From NCBI GenBank assembly GCA_947846985.1, contig CANTUZ010000002.1, positions 129,232,889 to 129,296,888 of the forward strand: a DNA stretch of 64,000 bases. The letters are read 5' to 3'. The notes below the pieces were generated by a model. The model made no database searches and had not been told where the DNA came from. It saw nothing but the letters and a program-made list of their open reading frames with translations. Positions 23,123-36,727 of this stretch are shown one piece after another; within the stretch, counting starts at the first letter, position 1; the number at the start of each line of letters is the position of its first letter. The position numbers and the translations under genes are program-made. The stretch is from Fratercula arctica. Taxonomy: Eukaryota; Chordata; Aves; Charadriiformes; Alcidae.

Positions 23123-26100
23123 CCTATATACTTCCTAAGAACATGTAGTAACTGGTATAATCTCAAATCTCTGGCTGTGGTGTAATTTAGAGTAATTTGT
23201 AAGTGTCTAAAGTACAGTACTTAGACAACAAAGGGGTACACATGGTAGATCAAGTACATTGGCTATCAGTGCCTTACCCCAAAATACACTCAATTTAATC
23301 AGTCACTCATTAGTCTATTCTGGAATCAGATAAGCAGATTCAAATATATGTATCTGTAGCTGTATACACAAACACATATCCAGGAAACAGTTTTTACTCT
23401 GTTGGTGTTTAGATGACTTCAAAATGCTCATGTAAACTACTCAACTGTATATGATAACAAACACCACGCACCCATCAGCATTGACTTAAAATCCATTACG
23501 TTAATATGGCTGAATTTCAAAAGAAGGAGCCAAGCCAACTGACCTCTGCACTAAAATATTAGCTACAAATATTTGGCATCACTCAGCTTAACAAAGTAAT
23601 TATTTTTTTTGGTACGTACTGAATTAGGACAGAAAAGTTTACTGTATTTTTTGGCATTTACAATTTTATAAGTGTTAGCTATTTACTTAATGAGCAACCT
23701 CATCTTGTTTTGATAATTCATCTCTAAAAACAGCATTAATATGAATGTCTAAATGGTGGGAGCCTGATGTTCTTTAACATTTTGGCTGAGCCAATGTTTT
23801 CAAAGACAAGAAATATGGCAGGATCTGATAATTTTGTTCAAAACAGAGCTCCATCACTGTCTCAGAAATAATATATTGCTTTCACAAAAGTTAACAGCTC
23901 TCCAGTTGGTTCTTTGACACGTAAAAACACAGGCAAGATTTTGAAAATAAAGATACAGGGTTAACACTCTTTAGACTAGAATCTGCAGATGCAATTGCCA
24001 AGCTAATTAAACTTATAGGTTTCCAAAACTTAGGCCAAAATAACATACTGCAAAGGAATATTAATCTAGCCAGACCCCATTTCTTGAAGCCTTACTCTTA
24101 CGTACTCAACCAACTGTTAAAAGGAAACAGATGACTCCCTTTCTTCGAATGCCACATCGCCATGATTACAAAATATCTTCTTTATTTTAGGATGCTGATG
24201 ATAAATCTTTGTGACACACCAGATCCTTCACAACAACAGGCAAAGATCTTTTTGCTTTATAAATTGCCATCGATGACTGCAAAACTTTTCAAGAGACCTA
24301 ATATGGGGCACCAAAAAGAAATATGATAGATCACGGGCTCCCTATGAGCCCACAAAAGAAAAAAAAGTTTCCATAATAAAGCATAGGCCAAAATGGAGCA
24401 CAGATAATTGGAGACAGCTAAGGAAGAACAGAAACAAGTTTAATTTAATGTGTCCATGCTAACATGGGTAACAGGGCTCCTACTGCTTCTAATAGTCCAG
24501 ATTAGAGTAGATAAATCTTTTACGAAAAAGCTGTAAATCATTAAGGACAAGTAAAGTTTTCTTCCTTTAATAGCCCAGTGTTCAGAAATAGAAGCTGGGG
24601 CCCCTCTTCTTGCTTATTAAGGATGGAATTTTTTAATGCAAATCCTTTATGAAACTGTGTTTAAGATTCATTTAACATATTTCAACAGCGGCTACATTAT
24701 TTCAGGTACATTATGAATGCAGCATGGCTGCTGGAAGGATGGTAATGACTATTAACACGTATCCTTTAAGATATTCTCTAAAATTAAAAGATCTTTTTTC
24801 ATTACCCTAGAAAAGTTTGACTTATCTTGTTGCTAAGATTTACATCCAGACAAAGTCACTTTTAATCTCAATTACATTAATTTGTTCCGTCACATTTTAA
24901 AATGCCTGCTAATAGAACTGATAGGTACAAATGGGCTCCCTTCAATAGACTGAACCATAGTTACAACTTAATTAATCAGGCATTATCATTTCTTGTTCTT
25001 TATTTCAGAGTCACGAAGTAGGGATCAGCACCTAGTCTTTAATAAGTCAGTATAACCCATAAACAGCAAAATAATTAAACACAGACACTATTGCTTTCTC
25101 TATTTTCTTAGTGAGCTTTATCAGTTCTCCTCTGAGGAGAACCTTTCACCTCTTAACCATGGACAACTAGGAGCTCGTTGGAAAGGATGCTGCATGTCGT
25201 GGTTGCGGCCACTACTGTAGCCGGCTCTGTAGCTTCCTTGCTCTTCCCCAGCCCCAAGGTCCTGACGTGGCGCAGGCTGGGAGTGAGGTGCCCCCAGTTT
25301 GGCAACTGTCGTATTGAGCATGCTGAACGAACGTGGCTTTAACCAGGAAATGCTGAAGATTAAGGTCTGACTCCAGTCACGTCCCTCCTTGGCACAAAGG
25401 CTGGCAATGCAGGTCTGCTGCCAAGCCCGTGCACCGGATCAGAAGTGATAATCCAGAACCTTTTCCTCCAGTCTGCAATTTACTTACTCGCTTGCAAAAA
25501 GGAACACGGGTGCCTGCTCCTCCCTTCACCCATTATAGCACCAACAAGCGAGACCTTTTAAATAATAGTTGTTATTTCCACAGGATTATGGGACTGCCTC
25601 GGCCTAAACATTTAAGGATAAGGGGTTTTGAGCTAAGTATCTAAATCCTAAACCATTTGTAGATCTGGGCTAAAGTACTTACTAAAAAAAAAAACCAGTA
25701 TCAAAAAACCCCAACAAAAGAAACCAAACCCCCACCTTTGGAAAGGGTTTAAACTGTTGAGATAAAGGATATATGCTCCTTGTCTGAGCTTCACATTAAA
25801 AAAGAATGACAACGCCCGTGACCACCACAGAGCTCAAGGAAAGGAAGAGTATTCTTACACAGTAACTCACAATGACCCTGAGAAAGTCAATATCCTCCCT
25901 CAGTTATATTTAATAAAGGTTTTATGGACTGGCTTGTCTGCCTGTATCACTGATACAAAACCACCACAACAAAAAAGCTTACTGGGCATCTTTACATTTT
26001 ACATTGCCAACTGCAAACACATAATTATATTTTGAACATTAAGTACAATGGCCTGACAAGCTCTATTATAATGTCCCGTTAAAATCGGCATCTCTAGTAG

Positions 26101-26977
26101 TTAGATGGTGACTCAACTTCCAAGCTTAATGGTAATCACAATAATCCTTGATATTGATCAGTTTAACACTCAATGATTTATTAGTAAGTTCAGTCACATT
26201 CCCTAAAACGATTTGATGATTTCTTACTGCAGCACTAAGAGAAAAAATAGTTATCAAAGAGACAACAGTGAATGGAATAAAACTGTCACAGGTACAGAAA
26301 CGCTGGTCGCAACGCTACAGCTAAAGCTACACTGAAGACAAGAGGGAGCATAATTGGGGAAGAAGTGGAAAACAAAACACAGGAAAATTATTAGAAAGGA
26401 GAGAAAAGAAAACAGCAAAGGCTGAAATACAAAGAAAATCCATTCTATGTAAAATATCACTTTTGATAGCTAGTGACAGGGAGTAATGCATTCAGAAAAG
26501 TCAAGGAGGATATTAACAAATAACTAAAGATATAAAAATAAACTCAAACATTCAAATATTTCCTCCTAAGCTAAGGAGGTAAAAGGTTTTGTAGAAAAGA
26601 AGGGAGACAGGAACAATTTTACGCTATTGGCACAAAATACCTTGATATTTTTCCACCCAACACCCAAACAAACAAACCAAGAAAAATCTAAATGAGGGTC
26701 CCTCTGAGTTTTCCAATCTATATTTAGAAATTTACAACCTTGACATCTCTTCCTCCTCTTTTTTTTTTTTATTTCCAAGTGAATCAATTGTTATATTTAA
26801 GCACACTTCCTCTTCAATGTTGAACATAGGCCCAGACTGAATCTGACATAGAATAACCTGTCTCTGGAAGACATCTCCCTCAGAAGGATGATGGGAACTG
26901 CAGGTTGTTCCAAGTCTTTCTAGGAAATCGTGCCTCAGAAGAAAAAGTACCAGTAAAAGGCTAGTTGTCTTCATGCT

Positions 26978-27085
26978 CACACAGTTTAAGACGACAAGGG
27001 ACCATTCTGACTGTCTAGCCGCATCCCAAAATGTTTCACCAAGTGACTCCTGCACCAAGTGAACCTCCACTGAATTATGATATAT
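26978..27085 (-). mobile_element. Ancient CR1/L3-type LINE remnant
   Basis: The plus strand reads AAGGGACCATTCTGACTGTC and, further on, CACCAAGTGACTCCTGCACC. This resembles the reverse complement of old amniote CR1/L3 sequence (typically ..GGACCATT.TGATCATCTAGTC.. then ..CACCCAGTGA.TCCTGCA..). The match is short and diverged; I infer an ancient insertion older than the other CR1 copies in this intron. Confidence 0.4.
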
Positions 27086-27586
27086 ATTTTGACAGACACG
27101 CAAATCTGTTCAGGAGGGTTGACAGAACCTAACAATTTCTTCTTTAAGTTGCTTCAAATTTTAGTTAACTTTCCACTAAGCATTTGCACTTTATTTGGAT
27201 TTGGCCACCGATTCCAGGTGTCAGGCCGTATCCTGCCTTTGCCTGTTAAAGAGTCCTCTGTGGCAGGCACACTGGGTAGCTCCATTTCGCTTTGCGTCGG
27301 TAAGCAACGCCAGGTTTGCAGGGGCATGCATTTCTGGTTCAAGATGAATACAGCCCCCGTCACAAGAGGTACCACACTGCTGCTTCTTCCAAAAGAGCAT
27401 GTGGATACTATTTCAGATAACACGGCAGTACCTGGAGCATCTCCAGTTATGGAGCATCTACTTTCAAAGTTTTCTACTTTAGTATAACCTAAATTTATGT
27501 ACTTTTCTGTCTCTGTCTTCTGACATCTGCTCTGATCTTGTGCAACCTAAAGAAGAGTGGTTTGCTTTCAGAGGGAAGGGGAGAGT

Positions 27587-27611
27587 ATGTGTGTGTCTGT
27601 GTGTGTGTGTA
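27587..27611. repeat. Short TG microsatellite with one interruption
   Basis: A GTATGTGTGTGTCTGTGTGT-type tract, interrupted once by TCT. Confidence 0.85.
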
Positions 27612-28474
27612 GTACATGCACAAGAGTACCCATTGTCTTATAAAATACATATAGATGTGCCAACACACTTTAACGATGAAAGGAAACAGAAGGCATATAT
27701 GTCTTGGCTCTCTAATCATCTGTCTGGGGACATTCAATGCAAGCTCCACAGTGTACACGACAGAGCAAGTAACTGATGGTTTACCACGTCATCCTTCAGA
27801 CTTGAGTCTACGTTTCTTTCCCCAGTTGCACGCTGTGGGCTTTTATAAAAAAAACTGAAAGCTGAAGTAGTAATTGTTTTTCACATCTTCAGTCATTTCA
27901 CATTCAAGGACCCCTATTTCTAACTAACTGTGCAGTTGTCCATATGTAGAATCTTTTACAGAAATAACAAAATGCATGACTTAGAACAGATGCAATTATC
28001 TCGGTTCTAGTTTGAACACAGAGGAGCCTTTGATCAATACCTCTTTAATGTGCTGTGAAGCCACAGGTTTTCAGGATTCAAACATGTTATGAAAGACACT
28101 GCACCCTATTGTGAGTAAATATTATATTATCACTTTTCAGGCTGCAGTCTTTAAATAAAAAGATAAAAGCCGTGTAACAAAAGCTAGGTTCCTTATAATA
28201 GATGATCTTATTTGGACTGAAGTATCATCACTACTCTCAGTAAATTAATTTGCTATTCCATAAATTAAGCTCCACAGAGACAGCCAAGGTAACATGAAGT
28301 CTCCTTCTTCATTTACTTGCTTTACAGGCTGCTGAGATTAGTACATTGCATTCACTAATCTAAAGCACACCAGCAAGCCCTAGTGTTCTGCAGTCAGCAC
28401 CTTCTACGCTGCATACCTTCCAGCAATAAGACACTACAAACACAAACATTAACACTTGAATCAACAGCCCCCAA

Positions 28475-28528
28475 TTCTTCCTTAGCACTTAAACTCAGTA
28501 TTTCTTCTTTAGCACCTAAACTCAGTAT
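28475..28528. repeat. 27-bp tandem duplication
   Basis: Two adjacent 27-bp copies start TTCTTCCTTAGCACTTAAA (28475) and TTCTTCTTTAGCACCTAAA (28502). Both end ACTCAGTAT, with two mismatches in total, and TTCTTA follows as the start of a third unit. The high identity suggests a fairly recent event. Confidence 0.9.
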
Positions 28529-30018
28529 TTCTTATTGACCAGATACCTCTGAAGACAGAGCAACTCGTGAGAAACACTAGACTCAAGACCTTAAGCTCAC
28601 ACTGTGGAAGGCTGGATGTCAGGCTATATTTCTGTATTTTATTCTTTCCCAAAATTTAAAATGCTAAATGCCTTTATGATGTTTACAGTTCATAAGAGAT
28701 TACATGATAAACTGCAAAAGAAAAACTGTAAAGTTTTGAAGTTTAAACTGCTCAGTGACAGTTTAAATGCAGCCTGAGAACAGTACGCTGTCTGCAAGGA
28801 GGTAGCCTCCAAAATCCTAAACTTCAGGAAGAGATGTCTCCATCTTTCTTATACAAGACATTTTTACTACACTCCCGGAAGTAAAAAATAGACAGACCAT
28901 TCTATGATCGCTAAATATTGAAGTAACAAAACCAAAACTTTGATGAAAATATTCCTGCAAAGAACAAAGAGGGAACACTTGAGACATACCCCCCAAAGCA
29001 TGTTAAACATAGCAGAAGCAGCTCAATCCTTTATAGCATTCCCCAACATTGGTATTATAGACTTCTTAGATTGCAACCATCTTTGCAGCTACAGAACATA
29101 AAATAAACAACCAGCTCCACTAATTTGAATGACTTTCTCTTTTGGTCATTTAGAAGTTATGAAAGAAAAGAAAAATTAAAGAAAAGTAAAATACAAGTAG
29201 GATGCACAACAAACAAGCAAGTTTTCCTGCAACACCTGCCAATAATTACTCTTTCTACCTGAAAAAGACCACTGTCTCAACAATTAGGAGTGAACGTTTA
29301 GTTTCTCTTCAGCTTCAAGCCCCAACTTGGAGTCAAAGCTTAGATTTCCGGTGTAAAACTCCAAGCAAATTATCCCTAGAACTGAAGTCATCCATCATCC
29401 ACAAAGCTGAAGTCCACAGACATGAGACATGTCTTGTTAAGTGACAGTTATCGCCCAACACCCTGCAATGCCCAACAGCGCCAAGACAGCTGCAGGCGTT
29501 AGCCCACAGTTCAGTCATCGCTGGCATGCCTGGACCCACCAAGGACTCGTGGAGAGACAGATCCCCTCCTCCCTCACCAGAATGGCCAAATCAAAAATAC
29601 TGCTCAGGCTCAGTACGCAACCGCGCAAACGCTACTGCCAGGGCAAGGGAGGGAAGGGACACTCCTGGCCAAGAGGAGGGCAGGGATGGTGAAACCAGGG
29701 CTTTCAACAGCTGCCTCATTTCCCACAGGTTAGTCTGCACATCAACATCTTTAGGACCACTCTATTATTGCTCTTAGTCAAAATAAAGAAAACTAAAATT
29801 GACCTAAATCTCCTAATCAGATGACGAGTAAACAGTCTCGTAAACTTTGGGGAACAAGGCTATATTTATTCTAAAAAAGCAGATAGGACTTTAACCATGA
29901 TTAGGAAGCAAAAACAACAACAATTCACTAAATCTTGTTAACTGCATAGATTTTAGACCGGTTTCACAATTTTGATTACCGGTTTGATGATTATTTTTGT
30001 TTGTTTTCTTGAGGCAAG

Positions 30019-30430
30019 AGAATCACAGAATCACAGACTGGTCTGGGTTGGAAGGGAGCTTTAAAGATCACTTAGTCCAAGTCCCTGATATGGGCAGGGA
30101 CATCTTCCACTAGATCAAGTTGCTCAAAGCCCCATCCAACCTGACCTTGATCACTTCCAATCAACAGCTTCTCTGGGCAACCTGTTTCAGTGTCTCATCG
30201 CCCTCATTGCAAAAAAATTTCTTCCTTACATCCAATCCAAATCTACCCTCTTCCAGCTTAAAACCATTGCCCCTTGTCCTGTCACTACAGGCCTCAGTAA
30301 AAAGTCTCTCTCTGTCTTTCTCTGAAGTCCCCTTTAAGTATTGAAAGGCTGCAATGAGATGTCCCCAGAGCCTTCTCCTCTCCAGGCTGAACAATCGCAA
30401 CTCTCTCAATAGTTTGAGCCCAGTGTGGAC
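30019..30430 (-). mobile_element. CR1 LINE 3' end
   Basis: The plus strand starts AGAATCACAGAATCACAG, the reverse complement of the octamer-repeat CR1 tail (ATTCTGTG twice). It continues through TCTGGGTTGGAAGGGAGCTT, CCAACCTGACCTTGATCACT and TCTGGGCAACCTGTTTCAGT to GCCTTCTCCTCTCCAGGCTG. Translated on the minus strand it gives [20 protein letters not shown], the CR1 ORF2 C-terminus. About 410 bp are preserved. It is in the same orientation as NCOA2 and inverted relative to the copy at 20940. Confidence 0.92.
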
Positions 30431-33400
30431 ACGGCTGTATGTCATAAAGGTGTCTTTCAGCTACTCCTCTCATAAGTCGTATTAATTAAATTACAACACT
30501 GCTTCCACAGAAAACTATTAGTACAGCTAAAAAGACGTAACTTGTGTGTAGATAAGCCCTAAGCCAACTAGTCTGCATGATACACAACTCCAGCAAAATA
30601 AGCAAACCCGAGGAAATTTCCCACTTGATGGGTCTGCTGGCCAATGACTACTTTTCGTCAGAGCCAGGAGAAAAACTGATGGTCTGCATTACCTAAAACC
30701 AGTTTAAATTCTTCAGCAAATCAGTAGATCTCTGGAGGCATGCAAGTAGTCAAGTCAATATAACTGGATATTTAGCCAAAAAGCTTTACAATGTACAGAG
30801 GAAGATCAAAGCCATTTTCAGTGCATCACTGTAGGTAGAGGAGACAGCAAAGCAAATTCAGTAATAGATTTTTTTGTAAATGTTCTGCATAAATTGCTTG
30901 ACTTCACAGCAGAAATTCCTCTGACACTTAATTCAGTCTTAAAATCCTACCAGGCTGAAAGTACAGCACATATAAATAATAATAGCCATGCAGAACTCCT
31001 TCGGAAAAAAAAAAGATTCAAATATTGGCATCAATTTTAGATCTCCTGCAATCTCTAAAATTATTAACATAAAAAATATAATTACAGCAAAACAGACCAA
31101 CCGAAATATTTGCAAAACAAAAAACAAACAAAAATCAAGTCTGCATACGCTCCCTTGTCTTAATATCCTGATTTGGTAAGATATTTATGCACATAACTTT
31201 AAACCTTTAAGTAGTTCCACTGACTTAACAGGGATTACTCATCTGCTTAAAGTTAGGCAGTTGCTTAAATACCTTGTGAAATATGAATCTAAATTCAGAT
31301 CTGATAAATTCAAAGTAGCAGCAGCCAAAGTAACACCTCATTACAGCTTTAAGACCATGCTGTTTTCCTTTAGCAAGCGATTTTACTTGCATACTGGTGC
31401 TGGAGGCAGTAATAGACTATCTGCTGGAGTGACCCCGTGATTATAAAGTAGTCCTGCTACGGGAAAGTGAAAACTGTTTTTGCTATCAAATGGGAAACCA
31501 GAAAAAGGAGATATATATATGATTAACAACAAGCCTTCTGTTTTAATTCATACAGGTTCCATAGCTCTTGTGTGTCTCTCTTCTCTCAGCGCTGTTTAGC
31601 TTTCACGTGGTGATTCATTCCATCCAAGGTTTGTCTTGTAAGGCTGTTCTGAAAACAAGATCTGACAACTCAAAAGTGTACGTTAACAACTAGACTGACA
31701 ATCACCACCCTGATGTCCCTTCCCTGTACTACTGTAAAGCTGATCTACAGAACACACAAAACCTCTTCAGAAACTGGTGACACATGAAAGCTGGACTCTG
31801 CAGGAAAATGGAACTGAGACATAAAATCACATTTGGGAATACCTTGGCACAGTAGGTTATATCTCACTGTATGTGAACCTAAGTAAGACAGGTGGATGCC
31901 ATCCTAAAAAAAGGGTCCGGAAAACAGAAAGGCATGGAGAGCAGAAGAAGAAAAATAAGAGATACAGACCTGGAGTTTAATAAAAGGTACTTGGGGGACT
32001 TGAGAAAAAAAAAAAAACACGTCTTGTACTTGAAATCAGGACACATTCTTCTGCACTCCTACTGAAGGGGTCAGAGGAGACTGCTCAGCTCAGTCTCCTG
32101 AGAAACTGCTGAAGAAGCTTAAGGTGATCTTCAGTATCCTCTGTACCTACTGCATTGCTGATATCCAGAGAAGAGAGTAAAAGCACAACTAGATAATGAA
32201 GAGAAGGAGGTTTCAAAGCCTGAACCAGGAGATTTTCAAGCAGGGAAGTGTAACAAATAGTCTCTGCTTTAAAATGTGAGCTATTTACCTGCTGAGACTG
32301 AGGTTAGCATGATGGATAAAGAGCTTTAAACTAAGGACAAAGGTTTCATTTTTATATCCTGCCTAATACCTAGAAGGAAAAAAGAAATCAGCTAAAGGGG
32401 GAGAAAGCAGCCAAAAACAATAATGAGAAAGAAAAACGCTAACATAATGAGAGGAGTCAGGCAGATGACAAGATTCAAGGAAAAGGAATACTATAGGTAT
32501 GAAAAGAAATTAGATTGATATGAGACAGTTCAATTGATTATAAACTAAGGAAGAAGAGAATCCAGACTCCTTTTATTTGCTGTCAGAATTTTGTTGTCTT
32601 CAGATATGAGGAAATATTTTCAGCAGTATTTATACAATCAAAATGAATCTGTCTTAAGTGCTGAAGTTGTTTGTTAAAAGTAAGGTAGGATCCTAAAATC
32701 AAACACTATTTTACTAAATATATTTCTAAAGTACAACCAAATGGCTTTATAGCTTCTTGGCTGTCTAGCAGATAATGGAACATTTATCCCCAGTGGTCTT
32801 TACACTTGCCTAAAACAAGCTTTTTTAATTAAGCACGTGCAAATCAGAACTTACTGTGCTGGTACACATCTGTGTACATTATGAACACATCTGCACCACA
32901 TACAACTGTTATTCTTTCAAAGGAACTTAATATAGACTGCAAGTAACAGGCAAGCTTACACTTTCAGTACCATGTAACACAACCATAAAACCACCATTTC
33001 ATATCACTTTTATACTATAAATAAAAAGCTGAATGATTTTTTTTTTTCCCCCAAGTGCTTGAAACACAAGTCTCAAATCCCCAGCAGAAATATGCACTTT
33101 AGATTTACATGAATACAACTTCTGTTTCATCTTCATGTTAACATCACAATTTTTCATCTCCTCTGGACATCCACAAATCTCTACCCAGTCACTGTAAGAT
33201 AATTTGGTAAAAGTCCTCAGTAGAAAATTAAGCTTTGGTAAAGAAACCTGTCTTCATTTTCCCAAGTACTAAAAACATTTCAAAACCCATTTAAAACTAC
33301 ACACAATGGTTACATCTTCCAAATATCTTTTAACTCTTCTAATGAATTCAGTTACACGCATATATTTATAACTTGCTTTCAAATTGTAATAAACCGAATC

Positions 33401-35234
33401 TCTAACATACCACAACTGAAGAATCTTTGAAGTACATACTGTGAGAAATGATATAAAGATAACAGATATAGTATTGCAAATATGTATTTGCATATAAAAT
33501 AGATCAGGATAACATTGTACTAAATTACATAGTATTACTAGAGCAAAAAATCTATTAGTTTTTTCAGCTACCAGCCCAGCAAGCTTGACAGGGGAAATGA
33601 ATTTCCATCTGTACTTCTTCCTTCCTCATTTTCATTCCTAGAACCTAGAATAAAGTCTCCTTGTCAAATCTCAGTAGCAGCTCTAAAACCTGTTGCTTTC
33701 AGTGGCTTTACAAGGTATTTATAACTGACTGCGCTTTTGTAAGTAATTAGACCTTAATGTGCAATTCTATTTATAGATGAAGAAGAAAATTTGTGAAGAA
33801 TTTTTAGTACTTATTTCAAAACCCCAAAGACTTTACTAAAACTTCTAAGTAATAACACTGCAAAATAAGTTTTCACTAATTTAATCTGATCGGGTTTTGA
33901 AGAAACGCAGACTGGACCCACTGTGCAAAAACTTGAGTTATCTCAATTTGCCCATGTTCATGTAGAATCACACAGGAATTTCAGGACGTTCATTCAGTTT
34001 TCTCCTACAGGTATTTAGTGTAACACTCAAAATCAACAAAACGTCTTAACTGTAAGAAAATATGATTTTTAACCTGAGTCTCATGGCGCTTCATGTAAGT
34101 ATAGTATTATTTTCATTACTTTGTTTTAGAAACAGATATTCTTAAGGTAATGCGAGTGTTCGACCATTGCAAAGGTGTTCTAACGCATCTTGTCTGTGGA
34201 AAAGCAATCAGAGAGATTTGGAACAACCTAAAAGTTAATGCATTTAAATGATGAATATATATAAGAGTAGGATTCCCAATGCAAGGCGATAAACTACCTA
34301 AAAAACCATGGGACAGCAACAGCAATAGCCTCACTAGGTCTTCAATCTGTTTGCCCTGCTTAGATCAGTTTTTTTGTGGCACTTGACAGAAGTATAGGTG
34401 TACTGCGCTGTTTGTGCAGTTTGAATGTTTACTGTACATGAGTGCCATTTATTAATGAAATACCTGTTACAAAACCATGTTGTATTTCAGAATATGCTGT
34501 CATTCAAATTTTTTCTTAAAAGCCTTTTAAATATGTTATAAAACCAAACAGATGTAGCTTTTATGTAGAAATTGGTATAATATTTTTAAATTACTTTAAA
34601 GGAATAATTTCAAATATTCTAATCTTTGTCTCTAGATCCTGAGATGCTATTAATGACCACCTTGAAGGTCTCAGTGTTTTGCAATGCCTCTTAGAGAGGC
34701 TTAAAGTCTAGTCTGTACCAGATATGAGTTTTATGCAAAGACTCAGTTATCAGACAGTCTAATTGTTCTCAGCTGAAGAACCTTGTGCAACAGATCAACT
34801 TCATAAAGAGTAATTCAGTATCTTTATTGCTCAAGTGTTGCAAACTACTTTTACTTGTCAAAATAAACAGTATTCGTAGCATTTTAGTCTGTCTTTAGAA
34901 TTGTATTTTCAGTTGTTTTTGCAACAAAACTTCATGAGCTTCGAAAATGAGGTGCACGTGCAGCTCTGGTACAATTCTGGCTCATGATAGCTTAAAAAAT
35001 TTACATGTAACCTGGTCCGATAAGTGTGAACATTTTATAACAATATAAAAACCTGTTTTTATGATATTGGTCCTGAACAACAAGACTCTGGATTTGCCAA
35101 AGTTGACATTAGTTAGAGCCAGATTTTCAGACCAGATGTTCTAGAACCACTGAGAGAATTACCAAGTGGACTAACAACCTTTTCTCTGTGCACGTACTTC
35201 CCAGGAAAACACAATTTTTTTGTCCTTCTTCCTT

Positions 35235-35292
35235 CTCAGGTAAGGATAAGAAGAATGGAAGGATCAGGATAAGGATAAGAAAATAAGGAGAA
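35235..35292. repeat. GGATAA-type imperfect repeat
   Basis: Several units of GGATAAG, GGATCA and GGATAA in a purine-rich stretch, including CAGGATAAGGATAAGAAAA. It continues into an A-rich purine region. Confidence 0.7.
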
Positions 35293-36554
35293 AAAGAAAA
35301 ATCTCAAAAGCCAGCAAGGTGCAAAATGATGATGGACACTGTGCCAGGTATGAGGTATACTTCTAATATTGGGCATGGCAACTTCACTAGAATATAAATT
35401 TTAAAAATTATGGTAACTTAATAGCAATAAGATGACAACAAGCTGAGAAACAGGAACACACCCAAAGATTAATCAAGTAGAACCACTTTGGAGGCAGTTG
35501 ACACAATCTGACACTTCCCACTTTCCATTTAGCTGTGAACAGGCTGATGTCTGAAACTGCAGATCTGCTTATTTACTTGTTTTAGAAATAAATCTGTACC
35601 TAAATTATGCAACACGTAATCTCCACTTTTATAACTTCACACATACAGTATGGAAAAGGAAGCATTATTTTCCCGCAGAAATCACAGAATACTGAAAAAG
35701 TGCAAGATGTTAATTAAAGTGTTTGAAAACCAAAGGAATTGTTGTAAAAATAGTTTATCAAGAGATTGCAATCTTCTACGTTAAAAGAAAAACGGTACGC
35801 ACCTACTTTAAGAATTTGAATCTGCCCCAAACACCTGCAGTGCTATTCACACCTGCCCAGATAGACCTGTGCCACAAAACCCACTTTCAAAAATGTAAAG
35901 TTTCTAAAATATTTGGGTTTTCTTTCCTTTAAATAGGAAATATATCAAAAGAAAAGAAATACAAAACTAATCTTCTAGACAAAGAACAGGAAGAAAACTG
36001 TCACGTTCTCTGGTTTACATTTATAACAGGACCCTATCTAGAGATTAGAATAGTTGCAAATCTATTGTAGTTGAGGATATGATGTCATCATTTAAGGGAC
36101 GCAGATAATTTAGTCCACAATATCTATTCATACCAACAAAAGAAAGCAAAAGGGGGAATGCAGAATACTTTCATACCCCACTCTCCGGAATGATTCCTAT
36201 TTTACATGGATCCATCATCCATGTAAGAGTATATAAGCAGTCTTTTTATTTTCCCCCAAAGCCATCTGCTAGCGTAACTTCCGTAAAAGTACAACTGATT
36301 TCAATTCCATTAGATGCACACATCGGACTAACCAAATTTCCCTCTCTCTAGGCAGTTTCTTAAATTTTCTGTGAAGCTTATTTTTAAAAATACTGAACAT
36401 GGTACTTAACACACTCCATTTACATGACATTACAGCATTTTTCATTACTGATTAAAAAAACCTGGGAATTTGCTAAAGAAAAGCTGAAGAGACTTTGCTA
36501 AAAATAAAGTAATAACACAGAAAATATTCAAAGTCAATTAATTACTCTTCTTAC

Positions 36555-36727
36555 CTTGTTCTTTTATCTGACGAATTTGCTTCACAGTTTCTTTCAAGAT
36601 TGCACATTTGTCAGGTTTAAAGTTAAAGTTGTCAATATCATTAAAATTTGCAAAAATCAGCTCTGCAAGTTCTTCTATGTATTTATTCTCTTGCTCACGA
36701 TTGCGTTTCTCAGTGCTTCTTTTAGGG
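36555..36727 (-). CDS. NCOA2: NCOA2 bHLH exon (residues 28-85, part of 86)
   Basis: The 173-nt exon starts with the last base of Ser28, carries 57 full codons and ends with the first base of Glu86. The acceptor is CTCTTTCAG and the donor GTAAGAAG. It encodes the basic helix-loop-helix domain. The basic stretch is around residues 30-38 (KRSTEKRNR). Helix 1 is about 39-55 ([17 protein letters not shown]) and the loop contains DIDNFNF. Helix 2 is about 66-83 ([16 protein letters not shown]). In p160 proteins this module supports protein contacts such as myogenic factors and TEAD proteins rather than classical E-box binding. Almost every residue matches human NCOA2 as I remember it; Ser32 is Asn in human. 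Confidence 0.98.

Larger units (their letters stand above)
14279..36554 (-). other. NCOA2: Large NCOA2 intron (bHLH exon to linker exon)
   Basis: This 22.3-kb phase-1 intron has donor GTAAGAAG and acceptor TTTGTTGCAG. It is mostly AT-rich unique sequence. Listed separately within it are two related CR1 copies in opposite orientation (20940 and 30019), an older CR1 remnant (26978), three CpG-rich patches (17750, 20595, 21865), poly-A/T tracts (19818, 23091), a TG repeat (27587), a 27-bp tandem duplication (28475) and a GGATAA-rich stretch (35235). I see nothing recognisable in 14279-17749, 18190-19800, 22030-23085, 23130-26970, 30440-35230 or 35300-36554. Confidence 0.9.

Noticed and set aside
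25121..25321. GC-richer segment with a 66-codon minus-strand frame
   Set aside because: The peptide has no recognisable family features, and the frame could arise from local GC content.
27077..27487. 136-codon plus-strand open frame
   Set aside because: It starts in the old CR1 remnant, has no recognisable domain, and uses ordinary intron composition.
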